Of a stretch of 64,000 bases of DNA, positions 9,002-16,995 are shown piece by piece. Source of the DNA: an uncultured Odoribacter sp. (GTDB lineage: Bacteria; Bacteroidota; Bacteroidia; Bacteroidales; Marinifilaceae). The DNA lies in contig CALUKF010000004.1 of NCBI GenBank assembly GCA_944321145.1, forward strand, positions 1 to 64,000. Reading direction: 5' to 3'. Within the stretch, counting starts at the first letter, position 1, and every line of letters begins with the position of its first letter. The position numbers and the translations under genes are program-made. The notes beneath the pieces are model-generated. The model saw nothing but the letters and a program-made list of their open reading frames with translations, was not told the DNA's origin and made no database searches.

Positions 9002-9276
9002 CCGACAATAGTCTGAAACCTGTCCTACACCCGTGTAAAACAGGGTCAGAACCTATATTTGAGTTACACTTAACTTACACTTGAGTTACATTTCATTTAG
9101 AGATAAACCTATTCTCAACCTATTATAAACCTATTATTATCCTATTCCAATATAATAAGAATAGGTCAAAAATAGATTTTCATATAAATATCCTGTAACT
9201 GGAGTGTAATTTATATGTAACGAAAATGTAACTTAAATATGGGCTCTAACTATGCCTTGCTGCTGTTTTGGACAGG
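9002..9276 (-). repeat. 11-bp-unit palindromic array, copy 1
   Basis: Read on the minus strand this intergenic block divides into 25 consecutive 11-mers, for example GTTACATATAA, TAGGTTTATAA TAGGTTGAGAA TAGGTTTATCT, and GTAACTCAAGT GTAAGTTAAGT GTAACTCAAAT. It matches the arrays at 27431-27716 and 49519-49771 unit for unit. The two halves are an imperfect palindrome: GTTACA units on one side face TGTAAC units on the other. The conserved apex CCTATTC/GAATAGG forms a hairpin. Outer arms 9028-9043 and 9263-9278 also pair. It fills most of the 594-nt gap 8861-9454. No protein coding is evident. Confidence 0.9.
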
Positions 9277-9312
9277 TGCGGGCACAGAGTTCATGTTAGC
9301 GGGCGGGGAAAC

Positions 9313-9343
9313 TTGAATGTACCCAATCTTTCCGCTACTTTTG
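9313..9343 (+). promoter_or_regulatory. Bacteroides-type promoter before a very short ORF
   Basis: TTG (9313-9315), a 20-nt spacer and TACTTTTG (9336-9343) match the Bacteroides consensus. It points rightwards into the short frame at 9358, and would also make a transcript antisense to the fur-like gene. Confidence 0.45.
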
Positions 9344-9357
9344 GGAAAAACCAAATC

Positions 9358-9444
9358 ATGGTAAAAACCTTGGATTTAAACCAAGATTTTAAAAACATCA
9401 CCGCACAACTCGAACAGATTATAACAGAAGTAAAACTCCTGTAA
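9358..9444 (+). CDS. Possible 28-residue small protein
   Basis: A short frame starts MVKTLDLNQDFKNITAQLEQ and ends IITEVKLL. It is an amphipathic helix-like peptide lying 15 nt after a good -7 element. It could be a real small protein, a leftover of a larger gene, or chance. It stops 11 nt before the convergent end of the fur-like gene. No database family can be claimed for so short a sequence. Confidence 0.25.
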   Translation: MVKTLDLNQDFKNITAQLEQIITEVKLL

Positions 9445-9454
9445 AACAACACCC

Positions 9455-9886
9455 TCACTCCTCCTTTCCCCGCGCCGAGCACTCTGCGCACAGCCCTTTC
9501 ATCACGTAATTCACGCTTTGGAGCGTGAAACCGGGGGGCAGGGTGACTACGGGGACGCGGATTTTCTTCAGGCAAAAGGTGCGGTGGCACGCCTCGCAAT
9601 AGAAATGCGTATGGAGGTCGCCCACAGAGCATTCGCACGTGTCGTCGCAGACGGCATACTTCAACGCCCCGCTCCCGTCGTCCACGCAATGCGCCAAGTG
9701 GTGCGAGAGGAACAACATCACCGTCCTGAAAATCGTAGACTTGTCCACCGTATCCAGCCGCTCCTCCAAGTCCGCAAGCGACATCGCCTGGTCGGTTTTC
9801 AGCATTTCCCGCAGAATCAACAGCCGCATCGCCGTCGGTTTGATATCCCGGAGCTTTAATTTCTCCAAAAGCATAGCTTCCTCCAT
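9455..9886 (-). CDS. Fur-family transcriptional regulator
   Basis: This 143-residue protein has the Fur layout: a winged helix (residues about 1-80: LRDIKPTAMRLLILREML, DLEERLDTVDKSTIFRTVMLF), then a dimerisation domain with a His/Cys metal region (DLHTHFYCEACHRTFCLKK) and a final CAEC pair that would make the structural zinc site. Fur-family proteins repress genes for metal uptake, efflux or peroxide defence according to metal status. It lies 7 nt after the P1B ATPase gene on the same strand, so it most likely controls that pump. Whether it senses Zn, Fe or peroxide cannot be fixed from sequence. Confidence 0.9.
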   Translation of the reverse strand: MEEAMLLEKLKLRDIKPTAMRLLILREMLKTDQAMSLADLEERLDTVDKSTIFRTVMLFLSHHLAHCVDDGSGALKYAVCDDTCECSVGDLHTHFYCEACHRTFCLKKIRVPVVTLPPGFTLQSVNYVMKGLCAECSARGKEE

Positions 9887-9892
9887 AGCCGT

Positions 9893-11836
9893 TTATATTT
9901 TAATCATTCGTTGTATCCTTACCGCATTCAGCACTGCCAGCAACGCCACGCCCACATCCGCAAACACGGCCTCCCACATCGTCGCCATCCCCCATGCGCC
10001 CAACAGCAACACTGCAAATTTCACGCCAAACGCCAACACGATGTTCTGCCACACCACCCGCAACGTCACCCGTCCCGCACGCACCGCCGTCGCCACCCGC
10101 GAAGGCTGGTCTGTCTGGATGACCACATCCGCCGTTTCAATCGCCGCATCGCTGCCCAAACCGCCCATGGCAATCCCCACATCACTCAACGCCAATACAG
10201 GAGCATCGTTCATCCCGTCCCCCACAAACGCCACCCGTCTCCCTGCCTCGCGCAATGCCTCTATATGTGCCACCTTCCCCTCCGGCAGCAAATCGCCGTA
10301 TGCCGCCGCCACACCCACACGCGTCGCAAATGCCGACACAATGGCTTGCCTGTCGCCCGACAGGATTTCCACCTCCCGGATGCCCGCTACCTTCAAGTCT
10401 GCCACTGCCTGCACCGCGTCATCTTTCAAGCAATCCGCCAAAAGCAAATACCCCGCATACTGTCCCTCCACGGCACATGCCACCATCGTACCTTCTCCAG
10501 TCCGCAATTCCGCAGGATACGCCACCCCATAATTTTCCAGCAGGCGCGTATTGCCCGCCAGCACTTCTTTCCCTCCGACCTTAGCCCGCAAGCCGCAGCC
10601 TGCCACTTCCTCTACATCCGCCACTTCCTCCACACGAATGCCTTGCCTCTCGGCATAACGGGCAACAGCCCGCGCAATCGGGTGTGTGCTATGCTGTTCC
10701 GAAGCCGCCACCCATGCCACGACCTCTCCGGCAGTTATTCCCCCGGTAGTCTCCACCGCCTGCACCTCAAAAACACCCTTCGTCAATGTCCCCGTCTTAT
10801 CGAATACCACCGTATCGATTTTCGTAATGGCATGCAAATAATTCCCGCCTTTGAACAATACCCCCAACCGCGAAGCCGCACCGATGCCGCTAAAATACCC
10901 CAACGGGATGCTCACCACCAACGCGCAAGGGCACGAAATCACCAAGAAAACCAACGCCCGGTACAACCACTCGCTGACCTCAAACACAAAACCGGCATGC
11001 GCCAACGACCACACCCACGGCACCACGACAATCAGCACTGCCAATCCGAACACCGCCGGCGTATACACCCGTGCAAACTTTCGGATAAACAATTCCGCCG
11101 GCGCTTTCCGTTCCGACGCATGCTCCACCATTTCCAATATCCGCGACAAAGCACTCTCCGCATACGGGCGAGTCACCTGCATGCGTATGACCCGATCCGT
11201 CACAATCATGCCCGCCAACACCTCTTCGTCCTGCCGGATGGTGCGCGGCACGCTCTCGCCCGTCAACGCCGCCGTGTCAAAAGAGGCTTTCCCCTCTATC
11301 AGCGCCCCGTCCAAAGGCACCCGTCCGCCGGTCTTCACCTCAATTACTTCGCCCACCATCACCTCCTGGGGATGCACCGACCGCCATTCCCCTTCCCTCA
11401 AAACATCCACCGTTTCCGGACGCACATCCAACAAATCACTGATATTTCGCTTTGCACGGTCTACTGCCCGTTCCTGAAACGCCTCACCAATGGAGTAAAA
11501 CAACATCACCGCCACCGCTTCCGGATACTCCCCAATGCCCAACGCCCCCACAGAAGCCAGCGACATCAGCGTAAACTCATTAAACACATCCCCCTTCCGG
11601 ATTTCTCCCCACGCCTCCTTCCATACCTGCAACCCCACCGGCAAATAAGCCAGCACATACCACGCAAACTCCACTCCACCTTGGAAAAAACCGACCCCTT
11701 CCACATTCCCCAACACCAAACCCGCCGCCAACATTGCCAACGACACTCCCATCCGTCCCCCAAAAATCCGTTCCCTTCCCCCCTTTCCGCAACAGCCCGC
11801 AGCATGCTTCCGATTTTGAGTACAACAACGTTCCAT
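9893..11836 (-). CDS. P1B-type heavy-metal-transporting ATPase (Zn/Cd/Pb class)
   Basis: This inner-membrane pump exports divalent metals. It is 647 residues from 11836 (MERCCTQNRKHAAGCC); the frame to 11926 adds promoter sequence. Motifs: TGES actuator loop, membrane CPC at about residues 302-304 (ISCPCALVVSIPLGYF), phosphorylation site DKTGT with Asp346, the HP motif in STHPIARAV, and GDGMNDAP. The last helices carry the Lys and Asp (GVKFAVLL, FADVGVALL) expected of the P1B-2 zinc/cadmium/lead group. It lacks a standard N-terminal HMA domain but has two Cys-Cys pairs at residues 4-5 and 15-16 that could bind metal. A fur-like gene follows directly, and an 11-bp array lies just upstream. Confidence 0.93.
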   Translation of the reverse strand: MERCCTQNRKHAAGCCGKGGRERIFGGRMGVSLAMLAAGLVLGNVEGVGFFQGGVEFAWYVLAYLPVGLQVWKEAWGEIRKGDVFNEFTLMSLASVGALGIGEYPEAVAVMLFYSIGEAFQERAVDRAKRNISDLLDVRPETVDVLREGEWRSVHPQEVMVGEVIEVKTGGRVPLDGALIEGKASFDTAALTGESVPRTIRQDEEVLAGMIVTDRVIRMQVTRPYAESALSRILEMVEHASERKAPAELFIRKFARVYTPAVFGLAVLIVVVPWVWSLAHAGFVFEVSEWLYRALVFLVISCPCALVVSIPLGYFSGIGAASRLGVLFKGGNYLHAITKIDTVVFDKTGTLTKGVFEVQAVETTGGITAGEVVAWVAASEQHSTHPIARAVARYAERQGIRVEEVADVEEVAGCGLRAKVGGKEVLAGNTRLLENYGVAYPAELRTGEGTMVACAVEGQYAGYLLLADCLKDDAVQAVADLKVAGIREVEILSGDRQAIVSAFATRVGVAAAYGDLLPEGKVAHIEALREAGRRVAFVGDGMNDAPVLALSDVGIAMGGLGSDAAIETADVVIQTDQPSRVATAVRAGRVTLRVVWQNIVLAFGVKFAVLLLGAWGMATMWEAVFADVGVALLAVLNAVRIQRMIKI

Positions 11837-11880
11837 AATCTTTCGCTTTACATTTCTACGGACAAAGGTAAACGTTCCGC

Positions 11881-12045
11881 CTTGCAATCCGGTTGCAAAT
11901 CCATATCCTCCCCCTATCCTCCCCATCCCTATGGCACACCTGTTCCACTACTGTTCCGCAGCTGTTGGCTTTCCTAAGGCAACAGCTAGCCAGCAGATCC
12001 GAAACAGCAGCGAAACAGGTACAAGGGAAGTCGACAGAAACTACA
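11881..12045. repeat. 11-bp-unit palindromic array of different sequence (array B)
   Basis: The gap between the ATPase gene and the chaN-like gene divides into fifteen 11-mers. Examples: CTTGCAATCCG GTTGCAAATCC; ATATCCTCCCC CTATCCTCCCC; ACACCTGTTCC ACTACTGTTCC GCAGCTGTTGG. After a central CTTTCCTAAGG come inverted units CAACAGCTAGC, CAGCAGATCCG, AAACAGCAGCG, AAACAGGTACA. The sequence is unrelated to the 9002/27431/49519 family but has the same period and mirror layout. It abuts the ATPase promoter (TACCTTTG on the minus strand, 11863-11870) and ends at the chaN stop. Confidence 0.75.
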
Positions 12046-12049
12046 AGGA

Positions 12050-12934
12050 TTAATAGCTCGTCACCATAGTCTCCGGAATACAGACATAAAAGTCCGCCCG
12101 CCCCTTCTGTTCCTCGCCCAAACGCGAAATGTCTTCCGCCCGGAGGAAAGTAACAGTGGCAAGCGTGGTCTCCGGACGGTATTTCAAAAGGTAAGGAATT
12201 ATCCCCTCCTTGAAGTCCGAGTGGTAACTACCGTTCAAATGCAGAAATTTCCCGTCCAGATGGCGGGAGATAAACCATGCCATCGTCGCGTCCTTCACGG
12301 CTTGCGCTTCCGCCAAAAGGCGCAAGTCGCCGGCAGTCTTTCCGCCCATCATCAGCATCATGCCAAACGCCTCGCGGCTTTTTCCCTCATCGTACTCAAA
12401 AGGAATCGGCAATGGGGCTATGTAACGCCGAGCTTCCTCCGAAAACGCCTCCAAAGCTTCCAGACCGCCATTCTTGACGCTGTTCGCATAACGGCGCGGG
12501 ACGTTGGTGGCAATGAAAGGAATGCCATGCTCCTTCGCCAGCCATACCACCGCCCGGTAATCAGTATAATAATTATCCCACAGGCGCGTCTCCGCCTCGA
12601 AACGGTCATCAGTAATCAGTCCTGCCATGTACTCGTCCAGAATCAACTGGTTGTCGCTCTCGAACATCTCCGCGCCAATTGTAAACTTTTTCCCGTGAAC
12701 CTCATAGAGCGAGCAAGCAATCTCATATTCCAACCAATGGGTAATGGGGCAGTTGTGCATCTCCCCGAGGAACACCACATCGTATTGCGTCAAACGGTCA
12801 ACCAATTCCCCATAGGTGATGACATTCCCCTCCTTATCAAACAAAGTGTAAGCAGGCTTCTCCTGCGCCCATACGCCAACGCTTAAGCTACAGACGAGGC
12901 AAAGCATAAATAACGGTTTCAATATACGTTTCAT
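12050..12934 (-). CDS. ChaN-like (DUF399, haem-binding-type) secreted protein
   Basis: This 294-residue protein begins with a signal peptide ending near VGVWAQEK. The body matches the ChaN/DUF399 family: VVFLGEMHNCPITHWLE near residue 55, GAEMFESDNQLILDEY, AKEHGIPFIATNVPRRYAN and AFGMMLMMGG. The Campylobacter ChaN homologue was shown to bind haem and was proposed to act in iron uptake; other relatives lie in the TIKI/EreA-like superfamily, so an enzymatic role is possible. Its start overlaps the M16 protease stop by 4 nt (ATGA), so it is translationally coupled as the last gene of the SusC operon. Haem binding is inferred. Confidence 0.82.
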   Translation of the reverse strand: MKRILKPLFMLCLVCSLSVGVWAQEKPAYTLFDKEGNVITYGELVDRLTQYDVVFLGEMHNCPITHWLEYEIACSLYEVHGKKFTIGAEMFESDNQLILDEYMAGLITDDRFEAETRLWDNYYTDYRAVVWLAKEHGIPFIATNVPRRYANSVKNGGLEALEAFSEEARRYIAPLPIPFEYDEGKSREAFGMMLMMGGKTAGDLRLLAEAQAVKDATMAWFISRHLDGKFLHLNGSYHSDFKEGIIPYLLKYRPETTLATVTFLRAEDISRLGEEQKGRADFYVCIPETMVTSY

Positions 12935-15771
12935 GGCATGTTTATTTTCTGGTTACTCAAATACAGGAGCACATACGGCTCCAAACGGATGTATTTCCGG
13001 AAAGCCTTACGCAACTCGTCAGGAGTAATGCTCCGCAGGCACTGTTCGTAGCGGTCGAAGTCCGCCAGCTCCTCCCCATTCTTGATTAAGTTAGTCAACG
13101 TATTGCGCCACGCAGCAGAAGCATCCTCTGTTAGAGTTTCACGCTTAGCAATGAGAAACGAACGCTTGATTTCCTCCAACTCGTTCTTCCCGACTTTTTC
13201 AGTCTGCAAACAAGTGAGAATCTGCCTCAACACAGTGTCTATTGCCTCCATATTCTCGTTCTTTGCAGAAGCGTTAATATCAAAATAATAAGTCGCATAG
13301 GGGATGCCCTCATAAGTCAAGCCAATATACGGAGAATAAACTAAAGAACGCTCCTCACGTAGGACAGATATTAGGCGATCGCGAATCAAGTCGCGCATGA
13401 TTTTCAATAGCAGCGTCTGACGTAACCCAGGCTTATAGTTCCCGTAAAAAAGATAGTCAAATACGGTCTGGCTTTCATTTTCGTGTGGAAAACCTTTAAC
13501 AACCGTTTCGTCCGGCAAGGAAAAAGGCACTACCTCCCGGTATTTCTCCCCTGCACGGGCAGGTGCATTTCCAAAGACAGTAACGAACTGCCGGCAAAGG
13601 GTATCGGCATCAAAATCCCCGCAAATAATATACGTCTGCCCCTCCGTACGGGTATAAAGTTCCTGATAAAACGCCAAGATATCCTCGGCTGTCGCAAACT
13701 TTTCAGGACATCCTTCCGCCTTTGTCTGAGGAAGAGTCTCCCCCATCATCTCCCGCATGCAGGCAGACAGCTGCCGCACCGCATCACGTTGCAACATCTT
13801 CGCAAGCATGCTTTCGCGACCTCCTCCCCTTGTCCCAGAAGTGTCCGGCACTTCCACATAAGGCATTTCCGGATGGTAAATTTTCTCATAAATCAAACGG
13901 AAAAATTCCATAGCCTTCTGTACGGGACTCATACCCATAAAACCATGCCAATGATTTTCAACCGTAACCATCAGAGAGATATTGCTCTGATAAAGATAGG
14001 TGGAAAGCGTATCCGGATGTACTCCAGCTATTCCCGTAGCATCCATATATCCTGCCATATCTGCCAAGACAGAAAATTCTTCCTCCGTAAGGGCAGAGAG
14101 GCTGCCGGGTGCCAGAGAAGTCAAAAGAAGTTCCCCGCTCTTATCCGACGTAGGTTTCAATATCAAGCGAATGCCATTAGCCAATTCTACATCCAAAACG
14201 CCAAGATTGCTATATCGGGTTTGCTTTCGGATATATTCCGGACGAAATTTTCCGCAGTCTACAAGACAAACTGGTGTAGCGACACACACTTCCTCCCGCT
14301 CTTTAGGCTCCTCATAGACAAAAGGCTGGCAAGGCATTTCCATTCCCCGCCGCCAAGCGGCGACAATTTCTTCCGCCGTCAATGGTGCGCCGATACCGGA
14401 ATGCTCCCGGCAAGCTACAAGCAATGACTCTTCCCCACATGCCAACCACGCGGCAAACATTTCTTGCAATTCGCCGGAAACAATTGCCCGCACCTCCTCC
14501 TGCACGTGGCAAAACTGGAGACTGTCTACCAGGTGCCGGTCGCCGGAAAGAACGTAATCGGTTAAATCCTCACACAACAAGGCTGAAGAACGCCCCGACA
14601 GGTCAGGCAAATACATTCGCTGACAAAACCGCTTTTTGACGTGCTCCCACTCCTCCGGCGTCCAACCATTTTCCACCAGATTTTTACAAGCATTCGCTGT
14701 AAGAGCTATCTGTTCCAATAGGGTATCACGCTGTTCCCCTTCCATCGTCAAGACAAAATGATTTTTATCGCTCAAATACCACTCATCAGAAACTTGCGTC
14801 CCTAATCCCAACGCCCGGAAGCGAGCAGAAAGTGCAGAAGCCAACAATTCCTCCCGCTGCCGTAACAAAGCATCCACACAAGTGCGCTGTACTATACAAG
14901 GACGCGGAATAATCAATTCCACGCTTGTGCGATGACGAAGCGAATCACTATTCCTCATTAGCCGGATGCCCTGTCCATACTCTAAGGGGACAAGCCGACA
15001 CACAGTCGTATCTGCTATCACACAAGAAGAAAAATTACGGACAATTTCCTGCTCCACTTGCTGCGGATCAATATCGCCCACCACAATAATCGTTGCCAAA
15101 TCAGGACGATACCACCGCTTATAAAACCGACGCAATGTCTCCGGTGTAACCTGTCGAATTTCGTCAGCAGTACCCAACGGGAGACGTCGCCGATAAATAC
15201 CGTCCCCAATTTTCAAATCGTAAAATTCGTCCCCTTGGTCATACCCGCGCAATTCTTCCAAAATAATGCCTTTCTCACTCTCAACCCGAAGCGAATCAAT
15301 CATAGCGCCATCCAACCAATCCCGTAAAATGAGTACAGAACGCTCAATGGCTTTTGTTCCATCTTGGTCTGTGGGAATGCTAAACATATACACCGTGCGG
15401 TCAAAGCCGGTGACTGCATTAATGTCCTGTCCATATTTCATGCCAAGCGATTCCAAATATTCCACCTTCCCGCGTCCGGGGAAATGGCGCGAAGGACCAA
15501 AAGCCACATGCTCCAGGAAATGCGCACATCCTCCTTCTGTGTCAGTTTGCTGCAGTGAACCGACACGCATAACCAAACGAAATTCCGCTTTGGAAGCCGG
15601 CGTGCCGTTTCTCAAAATCAAGTAATGCAAGCCGTTCCCCAAACGCCCTTCTACAGTGCCCGGCGGCAATTTCACCGGCTCTTCCTGAGCATACCCTTCT
15701 AAATGACAGATTGCAGCCATAAATATGGCTGCAATAAGGGTCTTAAAATAAAATATTATACGAGGATTCAT
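12931..15771 (-). CDS. M16-family zinc protease (PqqL/FusC-like), periplasmic
   Basis: This 946-residue protease has a signal peptide (to about LEGYAQEE) and two M16 halves joined by a linker. The inverted zinc motif HxxEH is HFLEH at residues 84-88, and the downstream glutamate region is SEKGIILEELRG near 165-173. The second, inactive-type half contains ICGDFDADTL and EERSLVYSPYIGLTYEG, the usual closing-substrate groove motif. M16 proteases degrade peptides inside a closed chamber. In Pectobacterium and E. coli, M16 proteases FusC/PqqL pair with TonB-dependent receptors and cut imported ferredoxin. Here the gene is fourth in a SusC-led operon, 5 nt after the lipoprotein gene. Confidence 0.9.
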   Translation of the reverse strand: MNPRIIFYFKTLIAAIFMAAICHLEGYAQEEPVKLPPGTVEGRLGNGLHYLILRNGTPASKAEFRLVMRVGSLQQTDTEGGCAHFLEHVAFGPSRHFPGRGKVEYLESLGMKYGQDINAVTGFDRTVYMFSIPTDQDGTKAIERSVLILRDWLDGAMIDSLRVESEKGIILEELRGYDQGDEFYDLKIGDGIYRRRLPLGTADEIRQVTPETLRRFYKRWYRPDLATIIVVGDIDPQQVEQEIVRNFSSCVIADTTVCRLVPLEYGQGIRLMRNSDSLRHRTSVELIIPRPCIVQRTCVDALLRQREELLASALSARFRALGLGTQVSDEWYLSDKNHFVLTMEGEQRDTLLEQIALTANACKNLVENGWTPEEWEHVKKRFCQRMYLPDLSGRSSALLCEDLTDYVLSGDRHLVDSLQFCHVQEEVRAIVSGELQEMFAAWLACGEESLLVACREHSGIGAPLTAEEIVAAWRRGMEMPCQPFVYEEPKEREEVCVATPVCLVDCGKFRPEYIRKQTRYSNLGVLDVELANGIRLILKPTSDKSGELLLTSLAPGSLSALTEEEFSVLADMAGYMDATGIAGVHPDTLSTYLYQSNISLMVTVENHWHGFMGMSPVQKAMEFFRLIYEKIYHPEMPYVEVPDTSGTRGGGRESMLAKMLQRDAVRQLSACMREMMGETLPQTKAEGCPEKFATAEDILAFYQELYTRTEGQTYIICGDFDADTLCRQFVTVFGNAPARAGEKYREVVPFSLPDETVVKGFPHENESQTVFDYLFYGNYKPGLRQTLLLKIMRDLIRDRLISVLREERSLVYSPYIGLTYEGIPYATYYFDINASAKNENMEAIDTVLRQILTCLQTEKVGKNELEEIKRSFLIAKRETLTEDASAAWRNTLTNLIKNGEELADFDRYEQCLRSITPDELRKAFRKYIRLEPYVLLYLSNQKINMP

Positions 15772-15776
15772 TTGCG

Positions 15777-16976
15777 TTAAATGCTATATTCCACATAAAC
15801 CCGGGAATAACCGCCGGCATTCGTATGGTCAAAAACAAACTCAAAATTCAATGTCCCCTTCTCGAAATCTAAAGTAGCTTTCGGGACAATATAATTTTCA
15901 GGCATTTCCCAATAGTCCTCTCCGATTGTGCTATAAAAGAGATAATTTTGCGGATTAGCTGTAATACCATAACTTACCAGTTCCTGCAATTCAGCATTGC
16001 CTTCTGCCAAAAGTTCCTGCTCCCGACCATAAGCACTAAATTCATAAACAAAAGGTACTGTTACAATCTCTTCTTCATACACGTTAATTGTCGTACCTGT
16101 AAAATTGACATTTGCCGTCTGTCCATTCATTTCCAAAGATATTCCATCCAACGTCATAGAGAAAGTTTCCTTAGAATCCTTATTCCATTCCAAAATTTTC
16201 ATAAAGCGGAGCTTGCTCGGATTATACTCCTCATCCGGATTTGCAAAATACTCGGCATCCTCCACCGTCTCCTGCCGCAACACCCAATACAGATATTCCG
16301 TCAAGCCCAGCGGATTATAAGTCATTTTCAGTACAGGCACATCCGCTGTAGCCTCCTCACTCAAGGTAATAATAGAATAACCCTTGATTTCCCGTGTAAA
16401 GGCTTCCACAAAAGGCTGCAGATAACCATCTGCCGGGCTATGCACGGTTGTCTTGCAATTCACTACACCCAACCACTCGTTCAAATCAATACCAAACTTC
16501 GTCTTATATCCCTCAATCAACGCCTTCTGATCCTCTGTCAACTGTGGCATTGCCGGATTAGGGCGCACCACCACCTCCAGAGCCTGGTCTAATTGCAAAT
16601 CCTGCGGGAAAGTACTCATAGCTATTCGGAAACGGACTTCCTCAGTCAACAAATTTTGATTATTGGACACCACTTCAAAAGTCGCCTGTTTTTCCCCGGC
16701 AGCAATTGCTACAGGATTCCCCTCCAAACGCAATACTCCTTGCTCGTCATCCAAAATTTCAAACGTCAATTGAATGTTTTCTTCGCAAGCAGTCGTCAGT
16801 TCCACCGTCACCGCCAGCGGAGTTGTGTCGTTTTCTGTGATAACCGCTTCATTTTTCACAGTCAAATATACCTTATTCGTTCCCGTGTAACCTCCATTAC
16901 CTGGTTCATCGCTGCAGGCATGGAAAAGGGGCATTAACATTACCAGCCCCAATGCATAAATAAATAACTTCTTCAT
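15777..16976 (-). CDS. Lipoprotein of the SusCD operon (DUF4929-like)
   Basis: This 399-residue protein starts at 16976 (MKKLFIYALGLVMLMPLFHA), with lipobox FHAC followed by SDEPGN; acidic residues after the Cys suit surface export in Bacteroidetes. The first about 120 residues look like a beta-sandwich (VYLTVKNEAVITENDTTPLA), then a helical Glu/Asp-rich part (LTEDQKALIEGYKTKFGIDL) and a beta-rich C-terminus. I think it belongs to the DUF4929 group found after SusD genes, but am not certain. As third gene of the operon it may be a surface binding protein for the imported substrate. Confidence 0.7.
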   Translation of the reverse strand: MKKLFIYALGLVMLMPLFHACSDEPGNGGYTGTNKVYLTVKNEAVITENDTTPLAVTVELTTACEENIQLTFEILDDEQGVLRLEGNPVAIAAGEKQATFEVVSNNQNLLTEEVRFRIAMSTFPQDLQLDQALEVVVRPNPAMPQLTEDQKALIEGYKTKFGIDLNEWLGVVNCKTTVHSPADGYLQPFVEAFTREIKGYSIITLSEEATADVPVLKMTYNPLGLTEYLYWVLRQETVEDAEYFANPDEEYNPSKLRFMKILEWNKDSKETFSMTLDGISLEMNGQTANVNFTGTTINVYEEEIVTVPFVYEFSAYGREQELLAEGNAELQELVSYGITANPQNYLFYSTIGEDYWEMPENYIVPKATLDFEKGTLNFEFVFDHTNAGGYSRVYVEYSI

Positions 16977-16995
16977 GGTTTTGTTTTTATGTTGT

